In this document: one piece after another, positions 11,289-21,164 of the stretch
Layout of the letters: every line of letters begins with the position of its first letter
Position numbering within the stretch: position 1 is the stretch's first letter
From: Macrolepiota albuminosa
Lineage: Eukaryota > Basidiomycota > Agaricomycetes > Agaricales > Agaricaceae
Length of the DNA stretch: 64,000 nucleotides
Direction: 5' to 3'
Assembly: GCA_027475525.1 (NCBI GenBank)
Contig: JAMWFC010000122.1
Span: forward strand, 310,001-374,000
Notes under the pieces: model-generated
What the model saw: the letters and a program-made list of their open reading frames with translations, nothing else
Told to the model about the DNA's origin: nothing
Databases searched by the model: none
Program-made: the position numbers and the translations under genes

Positions 11289-11312
11289 TCCCAGATCAAG
11301 GAGAGGCTGCAG
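11261..11312 (+). promoter_or_regulatory. -1 ribosomal frameshift site, pro to pol, with stem
   Basis: G GGA AAA (11261-11267) lies in the protease frame in the correct phase; a -1 slip enters the open pol frame. Downstream, CTTCAGCC (11269-11276) can pair with GGCTGCAG (11305-11312, 7 of 8), enclosing a perfect hairpin TTGATC-CCA-GATCAA (11285-11299). The pro stop lies inside the structure. Confidence 0.68.
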
Positions 11313-12697
11313 TGATGATAGAGGGGAGTGAGGAGGAAGGTTTCTGGATCAAGGGGTACTGTGTCAAGGAGAAGAGTTTTGAGCAGCAAGAACTCAGAGA
11401 TGTGTACTTGGCTGCTTACCATGCTACTGGAAGAGAAGGAGAAAGGACAGGGCAGTTGCTGGGAGCTTACCTGAATGGAGAGCTTGGCTACCTACCTGAA
11501 GAGTTAAAGAGTGGGGGGGAGAAAAGCCAGGAGGAAACTGTACAAGTGTTTGGGAAATATAAGCCTGTTGCCAAGAAAGTTAGACCTGTGTTGGGTACTA
11601 CACCAGAGGAGTTCAGGATAGAGAGGAATATCACTGGGGATCCTTTGAAGGATATGCCACCTTTGAGTCCACATCCACCTGAATTCAGACCTACTGGGAG
11701 GTACACAGAGGAGTGCAAGCAGATTATTGACCAAGCACATGAAGGGGAGTTTCTGTGGCCAGAAGAGAGAAAGTTACTGCACCAGTTGATGATGCAGCAG
11801 AATGAGGCCTTTGCATGGAATGACAGTCAGAAGGGGAAGTTCAAAGAGGAATACTTCCCACCTGTTGTTATGCCAGTAGTACCTCACCAGCCTTGGGTGT
11901 TGAAAAACAGACCCATACCTCCTGGGAAGTACAATGACCTGTGCAAGGAGATTAAGAGGAAGTTGGAAGCAGGGGTTTATGAGAGGTCAAACTCCTCATA
12001 TAGATCACAATGGTTCGCTGTTCTGAAGAAGGATGGGAAAAGTCTGAGGCTTGTGCACAGTTTAGAACCTCTAAACAAAGTCACTATAGCTCATTCTGGA
12101 GTACCTCCTGCTACAGAAGAACTGGCCAACCACTTTGCTGGAAGAGCATGTGGTGGGATGTGTGATCTCTATGTTGGATATGATGAAAGGACTTTGGACC
12201 CTAAGTCTAGAGACTATACTACCTTTCAGACACCTTATGGAGCTCTGAGATTGGTGACATTGCCAATGGGATGGACTAATTCAGTTCCCATCTTCCATGA
12301 TGATGTTACTTATATCTTGCAGGATGAGATACCTCATGTCACTTGGCCTTATATTGATGATGTTCCAATAAGAGGACCTGAGACTAGGTATGAGTTGGAA
12401 GGAGGAGGGTATGAGACTATTGCAGAGAATCAAGGGATTAGGCGCTTTGTATGGGAGCACCTGAACAATGTCAATAGAGTTGTTCAGCGCATCAAGTATG
12501 CTGGAGGAACCTTCTCAGGGACTAAGTCTGTGCTATGTGCAGATGAAATCACTGTAGTGGGTCACTTGTGTTCTTATGAGGGGCGCAAGCCAGAGACAAA
12601 GAGATATGCAGTGGTCATGAGTTGGGGAGACTGCCGCAATGTCTCTGAGGTTAGGAAGTTCGCAAGCCAGAGACAAAGAGATATGCAGTGGTCATGA
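11285..12697 (+). CDS. pol: Gypsy A Pol, reverse transcriptase part
   Basis: Reverse transcriptase half of Pol, copying genomic RNA into cDNA in the particle. Visible motifs in order: VLKKDGKSLRLVHSLEPLNK, the catalytic-Asp strand CDLYVGYDE, QTPYGALRLVTLPMGWTNS, and the catalytic YIDD box in WPYIDDVPIRGP. The frame start is a TTG overlapping the pro stop, so there is no independent start; translation is expected through the frameshift at 11261. The last codons are out of frame because a 77-bp duplication (12584-12737) shifts the reading. With one copy removed, 11285-15096 is a multiple of three (3735 nt) and reads through to integrase as one protein of about 1244 aa. Confidence 0.9.
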   Translation: MIPDQGEAAVMIEGSEEEGFWIKGYCVKEKSFEQQELRDVYLAAYHATGREGERTGQLLGAYLNGELGYLPEELKSGGEKSQEETVQVFGKYKPVAKKVRPVLGTTPEEFRIERNITGDPLKDMPPLSPHPPEFRPTGRYTEECKQIIDQAHEGEFLWPEERKLLHQLMMQQNEAFAWNDSQKGKFKEEYFPPVVMPVVPHQPWVLKNRPIPPGKYNDLCKEIKRKLEAGVYERSNSSYRSQWFAVLKKDGKSLRLVHSLEPLNKVTIAHSGVPPATEELANHFAGRACGGMCDLYVGYDERTLDPKSRDYTTFQTPYGALRLVTLPMGWTNSVPIFHDDVTYILQDEIPHVTWPYIDDVPIRGPETRYELEGGGYETIAENQGIRRFVWEHLNNVNRVVQRIKYAGGTFSGTKSVLCADEITVVGHLCSYEGRKPETKRYAVVMSWGDCRNVSEVRKFASQRQRDMQWS

Positions 12698-12737
12698 GTT
12701 GGGGAGACTGCCGCAATGTCTCTGAGGTTAGGAAGTT
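12584..12737. repeat. 77-bp tandem duplication inside pol
   Basis: Two identical 77-bp copies starting at 12584 and 12661. It breaks the pol frame. See the finding on k=77 overlaps; probably an assembly error. Confidence 0.95.
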
Positions 12738-15096
12738 TCTGGGAACTTGTGGTACCTTCAGGATGTTCATCCAGGACTATGCCAAGATCTCAGAGCCTAT
12801 CAATAGGCTCACTAAGGATGATGTGGCTTTTGTCTGGGAGGAAGAACAGAAGGAGGCCATGAAGGAGATGAAGAGGAGGTTAGCAAGTTGTGCAGCTCTA
12901 AGACCTATAGACTATGAGTCTGAAGGAGCTGTCATCTTGGCAGTAGACACTTCCTGGATGGCTGTTGGGTTTGGGATCTTCCAAGAGGACAGTACAAATC
13001 CAAAACAGAGGACTTGTGCTAGACTGGGGTCCATTACCTTGAATGAGAGGGAGGCTAGGTTTTCACAACCTAAGAGAGAGTTGTATGGTCTTATGAGGGC
13101 ATTACAAGTTAGCAGCTATTGGTTACTAGGGTGCAGAAAGCTTATCATTGAGAGTGATGCTAAATACCTCAAGGGCATGCTGAGCAACCCAGGGATTGGA
13201 CCTAATGCTACTATAATGCGCTGGGTAGAAGCTGTACTTATGTATCACTTCACCTTGAGGCATGTGCCAGGAAAGACTTTCAGTATGGATGGTCTATCTC
13301 GCAGGGAGAAGCAACCAGGAGATGAAGAGTATCCTCCTGTGGACTCATCTTTACTGGATGATCCAAAGCCAATGTCCTTTGAGTATCCAGATGAGATTAA
13401 CAAAGTACCTGGCTGGGAGGAACATGTGCCCCTCAAGTTAGAGGACTTCATGGATGAGATTGATACAAGAGGAGGCTACTTGTTAGCAGTCACTCCAGAG
13501 GATGTACAGGAGGAAGTGGATTTGGGTAGAGACAGGGAGCAAGGGATAGCCTTGGGCTTACAAGAACAGAGCACTAAAGTAGGGACTACACTGAATCCAG
13601 TAGCAGTCTTAACTTTATCTACACTCTTGCTGCCAGAAGGGCCTTCTGCTGCTCCTGTGGAAGAGTATCAAGAAGACAGGAGAACTGAGAAAGGGAAATC
13701 CTTAGATAACCTCTTGCCACTAGTACAGGATTGGCTTAGGCATCCTGGAAAGGTACCCAGAGAGGTGAAAGAGGGACAATTTCTTAAGTTTGCAAGACAG
13801 TTCTTCTTTGATCTCAAGGGAAGGTTTTACAAGAGAGGAGAAGAGGGGAAGCACAAGCTAGTCATAGAGAAGGACAGGAGGATGTATATGCTAAAGTCTG
13901 CTCATGATGCACTTGGTCACAGAGGGACTTTTGCAACTAAGGCTTTACTGGAGGAGAGGTTTTGGTGGCCAGAAATGGAAGCTGATGTAAAGTGGTATAT
14001 AGACACTTGTCATGCTTGCCAAGTAAGGCAGAAAGTTGCAGTGTGCAGGCAGCCTGTGGTAGCCTACACTCCCAGTATATTTGAAACCATACACTTGGAT
14101 ACCATGCACATGACACCAAGTTCAAATGGGTGCAAGTATATTGTACATGGGAGGTGCGCTTTAACCTCATGGATGGAGGGTAGACCTTTGAAGAAGGATA
14201 ACCACAAGTTGATTGGGCAGTGGTTGTTTGAAGAAGTGATCTGTAGATGGGGCTGTATAAGCACCATTGTAACAGATAATGCTGGGCAGTTCACAAAAGT
14301 GGTACATTGGCTATCTAAGAAGTATGGGATACAGGGCATAACTATTGCTCCCTATAATTCTAGAGCTAATGGGAGGATAGAGAGACCACATTGGGATGTG
14401 AGGCAGGCCTTGTATAAAGCCTGTGAAGACAGAACCAAGTGGTACTGGTTCTTTTGGCATGTAATGTGGGCAGACAGGATTACAGTTAGGAAGAGATTTG
14501 GGTGTTCCCCATTCTTCTTAGTAACTGGAGCACATCCTATACTACCCTTGGACTTAGTGGAAGCCACTTGGCTAGTAGACTGGCCTGATGGACCAGTGTC
14601 TACAGAAGACTTAATTGGCTTAAGGGCTCAAGCGCTGGCAAAGCACTACCAGCATGTGGAAGACATGAGGACTAGGGTTAGCAAGGAGAAGTTGAGATGG
14701 GCAGAGAACTTCACAAGAGAAAATGAAGCCTCTATTAAAGAGTACAAGTTCAAACCAAGAGACTTAGTACTGGTTAGAAACATAGTGGCAGCTAAATCTC
14801 TAAGTGGGAAAATGTCTGCACGCTATTGGGGACCTATGGTGGTGTTGACTAGGACTAAGGGAGGCAACTATATAGTGGCAGAGTTGGATGGTACTGTATG
14901 GCAAGAAAGAGTAGCTGCCTTTAGGGTTATACCTTACAAGGCTAGGCAGCAAATCACTCTGCCTACTAGTATAGAGGAATGGATTGATATTACTCCTTCT
15001 AAGCTACAAGAGCTAAGAGAAGAGAAGAATGAGGGACAGGTGGAGGAAGATCTCTACCTCCGGGGCATACACCTAGGGGAAGAACAGGAAGAGTAA
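12688..15096 (+). CDS. pol: Gypsy A Pol, RNase H and integrase part
   Basis: Continuation of Pol after the duplication (802 codons; the ATG at 12688 lies within the repeat and is not a real start). RNase H residues: VDTSWMAVGFGIFQ (Asp), KRELYGLMRAL (Glu), IESDAKYLKG (Asp). Integrase: an HHCC zinc module from ALGHRGTF to CHACQ, then the DDE core with HLDTMHMTPSS, IVTDNAGQF and ANGRIERPHWD. A GPMVV motif stands in the GPY/F position near the C-terminus. No chromodomain recognised in the Glu-rich tail. All catalytic residues are present, so the enzyme may be active. Confidence 0.9.
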   Translation: MVMSWGDCRNVSEVRKFLGTCGTFRMFIQDYAKISEPINRLTKDDVAFVWEEEQKEAMKEMKRRLASCAALRPIDYESEGAVILAVDTSWMAVGFGIFQEDSTNPKQRTCARLGSITLNEREARFSQPKRELYGLMRALQVSSYWLLGCRKLIIESDAKYLKGMLSNPGIGPNATIMRWVEAVLMYHFTLRHVPGKTFSMDGLSRREKQPGDEEYPPVDSSLLDDPKPMSFEYPDEINKVPGWEEHVPLKLEDFMDEIDTRGGYLLAVTPEDVQEEVDLGRDREQGIALGLQEQSTKVGTTLNPVAVLTLSTLLLPEGPSAAPVEEYQEDRRTEKGKSLDNLLPLVQDWLRHPGKVPREVKEGQFLKFARQFFFDLKGRFYKRGEEGKHKLVIEKDRRMYMLKSAHDALGHRGTFATKALLEERFWWPEMEADVKWYIDTCHACQVRQKVAVCRQPVVAYTPSIFETIHLDTMHMTPSSNGCKYIVHGRCALTSWMEGRPLKKDNHKLIGQWLFEEVICRWGCISTIVTDNAGQFTKVVHWLSKKYGIQGITIAPYNSRANGRIERPHWDVRQALYKACEDRTKWYWFFWHVMWADRITVRKRFGCSPFFLVTGAHPILPLDLVEATWLVDWPDGPVSTEDLIGLRAQALAKHYQHVEDMRTRVSKEKLRWAENFTRENEASIKEYKFKPRDLVLVRNIVAAKSLSGKMSARYWGPMVVLTRTKGGNYIVAELDGTVWQERVAAFRVIPYKARQQITLPTSIEEWIDITPSKLQELREEKNEGQVEEDLYLRGIHLGEEQEE

Positions 15097-15215
15097 CTCA
15101 GTCTTCCTGTCCCTAGAGCTCTGGGGTAGCTGGCAAAAGGGGCATACACCTAGGGGAAGAACAGGAAGAGTAACTCAGTCTTCCTGTCCCTAGAGCTCTG
15201 GGGTAGCTGGCAAAA
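15062..15215. repeat. 77-bp tandem duplication at the pol 3' end
   Basis: Copies start at 15062 and 15139; the first overlaps the last 35 bases of pol including the stop. Confidence 0.95.
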
Positions 15216-16337
15216 GAGGGAAACACCTGGTAGTATTGTACTAACTACTACAGTGGGTACAAGTAAACCACCAGGGAATGAGAGGAGACACGACGGCGCA
15301 TCATCACGAAGTTGCTGAGGTGCGCAAATACAAACACGTGGTCACACGTGCTGAATTGAGCATTCTCGGAAACGTAACCACGTGCTAGTCACGTTGATGT
15401 CAGCCTGGGCGCCTGCCTTGGTAATCAAATCGTCGGTGCACCTGCTTATGTAACGTTGTCACGCGTAACTAAGCACGTGTTCACGTCAACAATTAAATAC
15501 GTCGACACGCAAATATTATGGTCGATGTATTGAGCATGTGGGAACTAAGTTGGCTGATGTGGGTCTTGAAATGGTGGAAAACGTGGCAAAAGATGTATTA
15601 GTTGGACTACGGACAGAATGCAGTGTCTACGGCTTAACGCAAAGAATTGGAGATGTTATGCAAAATGCGCTAAGTCAGAGTCGAACGCAGGGTCAGCAGA
15701 ACTGCTGATGGGAGCCCTGTGAGACAAGGACGTAAAAGCCGGAAGGGGAGGCCCTGCAGCTGTTGTCGTGTATAAAGAGGGCGTCGAAAAAGAGCGAAAG
15801 GGGATAACAATGAGTACAGGGACAGGAAGGAGCCTGAGACAGCCATAACGTCTCAGATGCAGCCGGGTACTGGAATTCGGTGGAAGTTGCCGTGGTTCTG
15901 CGTGAATCGGAGGGACGTGGAGGATTAGTGAACAACGAAGGCAGGAAGCATGTTTCGCGTTTAGGGCTACGTGTCCAGGTAGTCTGTGGCAAGAAGAGAC
16001 GAGTACAGAGAGGCAGGACGTAAGGAAGAACACATTCAGAAACCGTCAGTGTGGGGAAAACAAAGAGTTACCCCACACGGTCGGATAAATGGGGAAGCGA
16101 GTAGTGGGAACAACGGTCCGATGAGGTGGGAAGCGAGGAGAAGCAGCTGCCCGGGTGATCGGAACCAAGGAAGCGCAAAGAAAGCTCGGATCAACGGATC
16201 AGCAAGGCTGATCATGATCACGCAAAGAAGAAGCTTGACATCACTGATACGTCGTGCAAAATAAAGGCGTCGAACAAGTTTATGGCACGCAGCCAGCAGG
16301 TTTATTGACCTACGAAGTAGCTACAAATATGGTGTAA
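15216..16337. other. Gypsy A spacer between pol and the antisense gene
   Basis: CpG-rich noncoding stretch, in sharp contrast to the CpG-poor pol before it. Small frames on both strands lack recognisable domains. It holds four CACGTG palindromes (listed separately). It would serve as the 3' region of both the sense genomic RNA and the antisense gene. Confidence 0.55.
15335..15479. promoter_or_regulatory. Cluster of four CACGTG E-boxes
   Basis: Perfect CACGTG at 15335, 15345, 15379 and 15474, with further ACGT cores between them. CACGTG is the palindromic site of bHLH factors in fungi. Its role here is unknown. Confidence 0.5.
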
Positions 16338-17606
16338 CTACAACGTAGCCTCAATTGCACTGTCTACTGCATCAATCTTGGAATCCGGCCCAGGGATTTC
16401 AACATCCGGGCTTTCGACGGCTGGCTGGGAGAACAGAGTAAGGGAGTGCGAGACGGAGCAGAACAAGTGGGAAGGACGAACCGACTTGGAAGGAGAGCCG
16501 ACTTGAAGCTCTCCGATGCGGATCTCTGCATCGGAAAGAGCCTGGTTATCGAGTACGGTCCGAACGGCCTCGCGACGCGTGACAAGTTGTTTGAAGCGCT
16601 GTTGAGCAATGTCCAGCGTAAAAAGTTGCTGGCACGCGGCGTCGTTGAGTACCTGAAGGTAGTCGCGTAAGGTGGTATGGGAGACTTTGCCGTCCTTAGC
16701 CAGAATTCTGTCGGTTTCGTCGAGTAAGGTTTGGGCGCAAGAGCCGTCAGGACGGTACGAAGCTGAGGGTAGCAAAAATTAGCCCAGTTTATGTAATAAA
16801 AGAAAAAGAGACGCACCGACTGAGGATTGAAACCGAGGCCTCTTGGCGTCGGGTGCGGCCTCAGGTGGGGGCTGGAGAGAGAGCGAAAAATGCGCAAAAC
16901 GCGTAAATAATTCGTCGATTTGTATTTCTAGAAATAGAAAACAAGCTCACGTCGTTAGTCTTGCGCTTGGCAGGACGAGGGGATGACACACTCATCATTT
17001 CCACGTCGCTGTCACGCTCTTGGCGGCGGTCACGGGCACGACGAGCCTCATCACGGCGGCGGGTCTGGAAAGGAAGGGAGAAATTAGAAAAGAAGTGGAT
17101 GGGGGGAAAATGCAAAGAGTGACCTCAGCGCGCTCTTTAGCAGCAGCTTGTTTGGCAGCTTCTTCGGCACGCTTGTCATTGATTAATTTCAAGATGCTGT
17201 CAGCAAAAATACACCAGTTTTTGAGGTTGGAAGAGGTCTGGAGGAGGCGACGCTCGATGCGGTCCTGGACTTTATAGAGAACATCATAAAGGCCACACTG
17301 CTCGGCAATGGCAGGGAAGTCCGAGTGATCAATGAAGATCTGGGGACAATGTGCAAAAAGTTAAACTTAGAACAAGAGCCAAAATTAGACATGACACACA
17401 AGTTCGGCAGCTCCGAGATGCCGGGACACGAGGGTAGAGGACTCTTTTGCAAGAGCTTCCTCACAAAGGCGGGTGACAGCAGTGCCAAAAGCAGCAATAT
17501 GCTTGACGGACTTGATTTGTTGATCCTTATCACGGATAATGGCATTCTCAAGGAGAGAGTAGGGGTCAGTACCAAGGGATCTTTTGGGACCAGTAGGAGG
17601 AGCCAT
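16338..17606 (-). CDS. Spliced antisense gene carried by gypsy A, unknown function
   Basis: Six exons on the strand opposite gag-pol: 17606-17391, 17339-17124, 17064-16951, 16871-16817, 16762-16482 and 16424-16338. Together 969 nt, a multiple of three, giving 322 aa without a stop. The five introns are 51, 59, 79, 54 and 57 nt, all GT-AG, like those of the host genes. Two donors are weak (GTCTAA, GTCACT; GTGTGT six bases earlier is an in-frame alternative for intron 1). The protein is mostly helical and charged: a start MAPPTGPKRSLGTDPYSLL, a Lys/Arg/Glu/Ala-rich middle (KRAEEAAKQAAAKERAE then TRRRDEARRARDRRQERDSD), a putative basic nuclear signal, and an acidic C-terminus. No enzyme motif recognised. 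Antisense introns survive retrotransposition because the sense RNA cannot splice them. Confidence 0.8.
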
Positions 17607-17803
17607 GGGGGATGGTGAACTAGGGATGTAGGGGATGATAGGAGGGGTTTAAATGGCCTTTGAGGCGACAGGGAGGACGGCAAAAACATGCAAAAGAAAC
17701 CTACAAACCTTGCAGGAGGGCTGGACGAAAATTTTGATATGATGGCAGAGAAATGGAACTTGACCTAATCTGGAATTGTGAATGACTGAGGACAGTCTTT
17801 ATT

Positions 17804-17817
17804 TGGTGGGGGGGAGA
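17804..17817 (+). other. Polypurine tract of gypsy A
   Basis: GGTGGGGGGGAGA lies directly before the 3' LTR, the usual primer for plus-strand DNA. Confidence 0.8.
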
Positions 17818-18896
17818 TGATACGACGCTGTACCAGCAGTCAGGGACACACCATGCACCAGAAGTCAAAATAAACATTTAAATATGGGCTGAAAACTGTA
17901 AGCCTCCTGGTAGCAGTCTCAACAAATAACCATCTCCGAAAACATCCCAACAAATACACAGAAAAGTACAGAACAACAGGCAGGAACCAGTTCAAACTAT
18001 CAGCTCAACAATAGTCTAACCACTGTAATGGGGAGGGGAAGCATGGAAGCTGGCAGAGTGGACGGAATAGGATGGAATTGGGGAATTATTATTCTCATTC
18101 AATATTATAATTCCTCAATTTCATCATCAAATCAGTCAATGTTCGGCAATGGACGGAATAGGATGAAATTGGGAAATTATTATATTCATTCAATATTATA
18201 ATTCTCAATTTCATTGTCGAATCAGTCAATGTTCGATTTGACAACAAGGAGGGGAAAAGGAAAGAAGTAGGAGATGCAGGGAGGCGCTAAAAGAGGAAAG
18301 AAGGATCTATGAAGGAGATCATGCTAAATGGAGCTCAAGCAAATGGGGAAGTGGCAATCCGAAACATCCGGAAGAATGGCGGAACAAGAAGTTGAATGGT
18401 GGAACGGGTGGCACTGAAACAGGCCTCCCAAAAGGGAAATTGGACTATCAAATACGTTCTGGAAGTTGGAGAGTTTCCGACAAAGAGTCATATGTAGATA
18501 GTGGTCTGTGCACCAGAAAAACAGTATAAATAGCCCAAGTTTAGTAGAGAATAGACAGGCAATTGATAGGCAAAGGCTCGGCGATTCCCAGGGAGTGAAT
18601 CGCTTAGGCCGGAGTTTGTTAAGAAACCTCGACTTGTGGGAATATTATTATTCTCATTCAATATTATAATTCCTCAAAACCTCGGCGTTTTGCAAAATTA
18701 TTAAATGGACTTGTGGGAATATTATTATTCTCATTCAATATTATAATTCCTCAAAACCTCGGCGTTTTGCAAAATTATTAAATGCATTCAAGATCATAAT
18801 TATCTCTTTCACCGTCAAAATCAGTGTGAATTCAAGGTCATATTCTATACTAGCAAGCCCCAGAACTATCAAGTAATACTTCTACCAAGTACTACA
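17818..18896 (+). repeat. 3' LTR of gypsy A
   Basis: 1079 bp, the same sequence as the 5' LTR except for a 77-bp duplication at 18631 and a few substitutions (for example 18144 G against 7975 A). 1079 minus 77 is exactly 1002, the 5' LTR length. Confidence 0.93.
18631..18784. repeat. 77-bp tandem duplication in the 3' LTR
   Basis: Identical copies at 18631 and 18708; absent from the 5' LTR. Confidence 0.95.
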
Positions 18897-20366
18897 ATAG
18901 GAGTGGCTTTTGTTGTAAACAAGAAGACCATGAAATAGAAAAAGCTTAAAACTATTGAGATTGTTCCAGGTAGAGTGATACAAATAGAGCTCCTGTGGTA
19001 CAACAATAAAGATATTGTATGTATAAATATATATGCACCAAATGATCCAAGTACTAATAGTAGATTCTGGGAGATGTTACAGAGGAGATGGTGGGTCAGC
19101 CCAAGCCTCCCCAGACCAATAATCATGCTTGGTGATACAAATGTGATAGAGGATGTGATTGATAGATTACCTGTTCATCTTGATCCAAGTATAGCCACAA
19201 ATGCCTTAACAGACTTAAAGGCATTGTTGAATCTAGTAGATAGATGGAGATGTCACAACCTAAATAAAGTAGACTTCACTTTCTACATGATAAATAGACC
19301 TATTCAATCAAGGATAGACAGGATATACATAGAGAAAAATCTTTTAAAATACAGTTGAAACTGGAATATTCAATGTATAGGAATAAGTATGAATCATAGG
19401 TTAATCTCAGCAAGTATAGTGAATCTGAGACAGCCTATAATGGGAGAGGGGAGGTATGCAATGCCTTTTAGCCTAATTCAAGAGCCCCTCCTGATAAAGA
19501 AATTGGAGGAGATAGGACATGAATATGAAAAAGAATTGGATATAGTATGCCAAATCCAGACTGAGCTAAGAAACCACAGACAATTTACAAAGAATTCAAA
19601 ATAAAGGTCTTGGAAGAAATACAAAGCTACTCAAAAAAGTTGAAGCCAAAAAATATTAAAGGAAGTAGCAGCACTTCAGACTGACCTTACGAATATTCTA
19701 AACTTGAGGAACATGGACAAGAAAATGAAGGTGGTACAGGCTGGCATCCTGGATGAGAAGCTAAAAAAACTCAAAAATAAGAAATTCTTAAAAGCAAGAG
19801 ATACAATGACTATGAAAAATATGATCTATAGAGAAACAATATCAAAACAATGAATAAATCAAAACAAGGAGAGGAAGCCTAGAGATATGATAGTAGCCCT
19901 CAAAAAGAATTCAGCTGATCCCCAAGTTCTAGGGAGGAATAGCATAAAAATGGCAGAGATTGCCTGAGTCCATTTTAACTCTTTTCAGAACCAAGGGCAC
20001 CCAGCAAATGAAAACAGATACAAGAGATGTACAAAGAAGGCCCTGAGATGTATTGATAAGAAGCTGTCAGAAGAACATAAAAAGAAGATAAATGAATCTT
20101 TTGAGTTAAGTGAGGTGAGGGAAGCTATAAAAGTCATGAGAAATAGCAAGGCTGCTGGCCTGAATAGAATCCCCCATGAAGTATGAAAAGCTCTACCAAA
20201 AGCAATGATAAGGCTAATAAAGAAGACAATTCAGGTTTTGATATTGCAAAATCCTTCACAATGGTTTTCAACAAATATGGGATGGCAAAAGACATGGGTG
20301 TTGCAGAAGGATAGTTATGCCCTCTGTATAAAAAGAGTGACAAAACTGAGATTGGAAATTATTGAC
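18897..20366 (+). pseudogene. LINE relic, piece 2 (endonuclease end, RT start)
   Basis: Continues piece 1 after gypsy A. Recognisable blocks against the intact LINE: NIYAPNDPSTNSRFW (NIYAPNSQRENADFW), IIMLGDTNVIEDVIDRL (IILGDFNVVEEAIDRL, the GDFN box here GDTN) and SRIDRIYIEK (SRIDRIYATR). Further on, VREAIKVMRNSKAAGLNRIP matches the pre-RT segment NKALTSQPNGKAAGPDCIP. Many stops. It ends in EIGNY at gypsy B and resumes after it with RPIT, matching ENYRPIT of the intact protein. Confidence 0.85.
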
Positions 20367-21131
20367 TGTCATGACCCCTCCTACCCAGAACCACCCCAGA
20401 ACACCCCTGGAACTTCATCTGGGGCCCCTCCTCCAACCCCATGACACAACCCCCCACCATCATGACTGCCAATACCGCCATCAAGAGCATCAAGGCCTGC
20501 CATCACACAGTACCCCTGATAGCCCCACATTATGGACTCCAAAACTATCTGACAGCCCAACCACCACCCCATAATCAACGATTGGATTATGCCATTCAAC
20601 CCAGCCATCATGCATCACGTATCATAGCTCACCTCCATGCTAATTGATCACACGCCCCACATGTGCAATCCCTAGTATACAGTCCCCTTCCATTACTCAA
20701 TGCCCCCTGGAACCCTGTAGTACTTATAGAGTAGCCCCCTCCTTATATTTGTTAGTCTTGATATTACATTTGATTGCTTGTGTGCCCTTTGATTGACTGG
20801 TACACACTGACTGGTACACTTGGCTGACATGCTTTGACTGGCACACTCAATTTGTTCATGTGCTCTTAAGATTGGTATGCACTTCACAACTTAAACTTTA
20901 CTCACCGGGTCTCATCCTGGAACCTCCAGTTCTCAACTCACCTCAAAACCTCTAATTCTTTTCAACTTCACCTGATCTTCAGACTAAGTCACCTCCCCTG
21001 GGAATCTCCTGTTTGTGTCTTGAATCCCAGAGCACAGTCCAGAGTTCCAGACACCTGAGTATACATAGATCAAGTCTGCCTCATAAGGGTGTTGCTTTCC
21101 TGGAAAGCCCCTGACTCAGCAAAACTTGACA
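20367..21131 (+). repeat. 5' LTR of gypsy B
   Basis: Starts TGTCATGACCCCTCC and ends ACTTGACA. It diverges by many substitutions from the 3' LTR, so the insertion is old. Confidence 0.85.
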
Positions 21132-21164
21132 TAATATCAAGACTCTCTCCTTACACCGTTCTTG

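Larger units (their letters stand above)
7650..18896 (+). mobile_element. Ty3/gypsy LTR retrotransposon A, young and near complete
   Basis: An 11.2-kb element: 5' LTR, primer site, gag, pro, pol (protease, RT, RNase H, integrase order), an antisense spliced gene, polypurine tract and 3' LTR. The host sequence AATAG precedes it (7645-7649) and follows it (18896-18900); if the LTR is taken to end in CA at 18896 the target duplication is 4 bp (ATAG). The LTRs differ by only a couple of substitutions outside a 77-bp duplication, so insertion is recent. It splits an old LINE. Three 77-bp duplications (12584, 15062, 18631) look like assembly joins; without them the element is about 11.0 kb. No chromodomain was recognised after the integrase. 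Confidence 0.93.

Noticed and set aside
12584..12737. A genuine inactivating frameshift in gypsy A pol
   Set aside because: The lesion is a 77-bp duplication identical in length to seven others in unrelated places; assembly error is more likely.
15986..16264. 92-codon plus-strand frame in the gypsy A spacer
   Set aside because: No motif, no start context, basic composition typical of chance frames in CpG-rich DNA.
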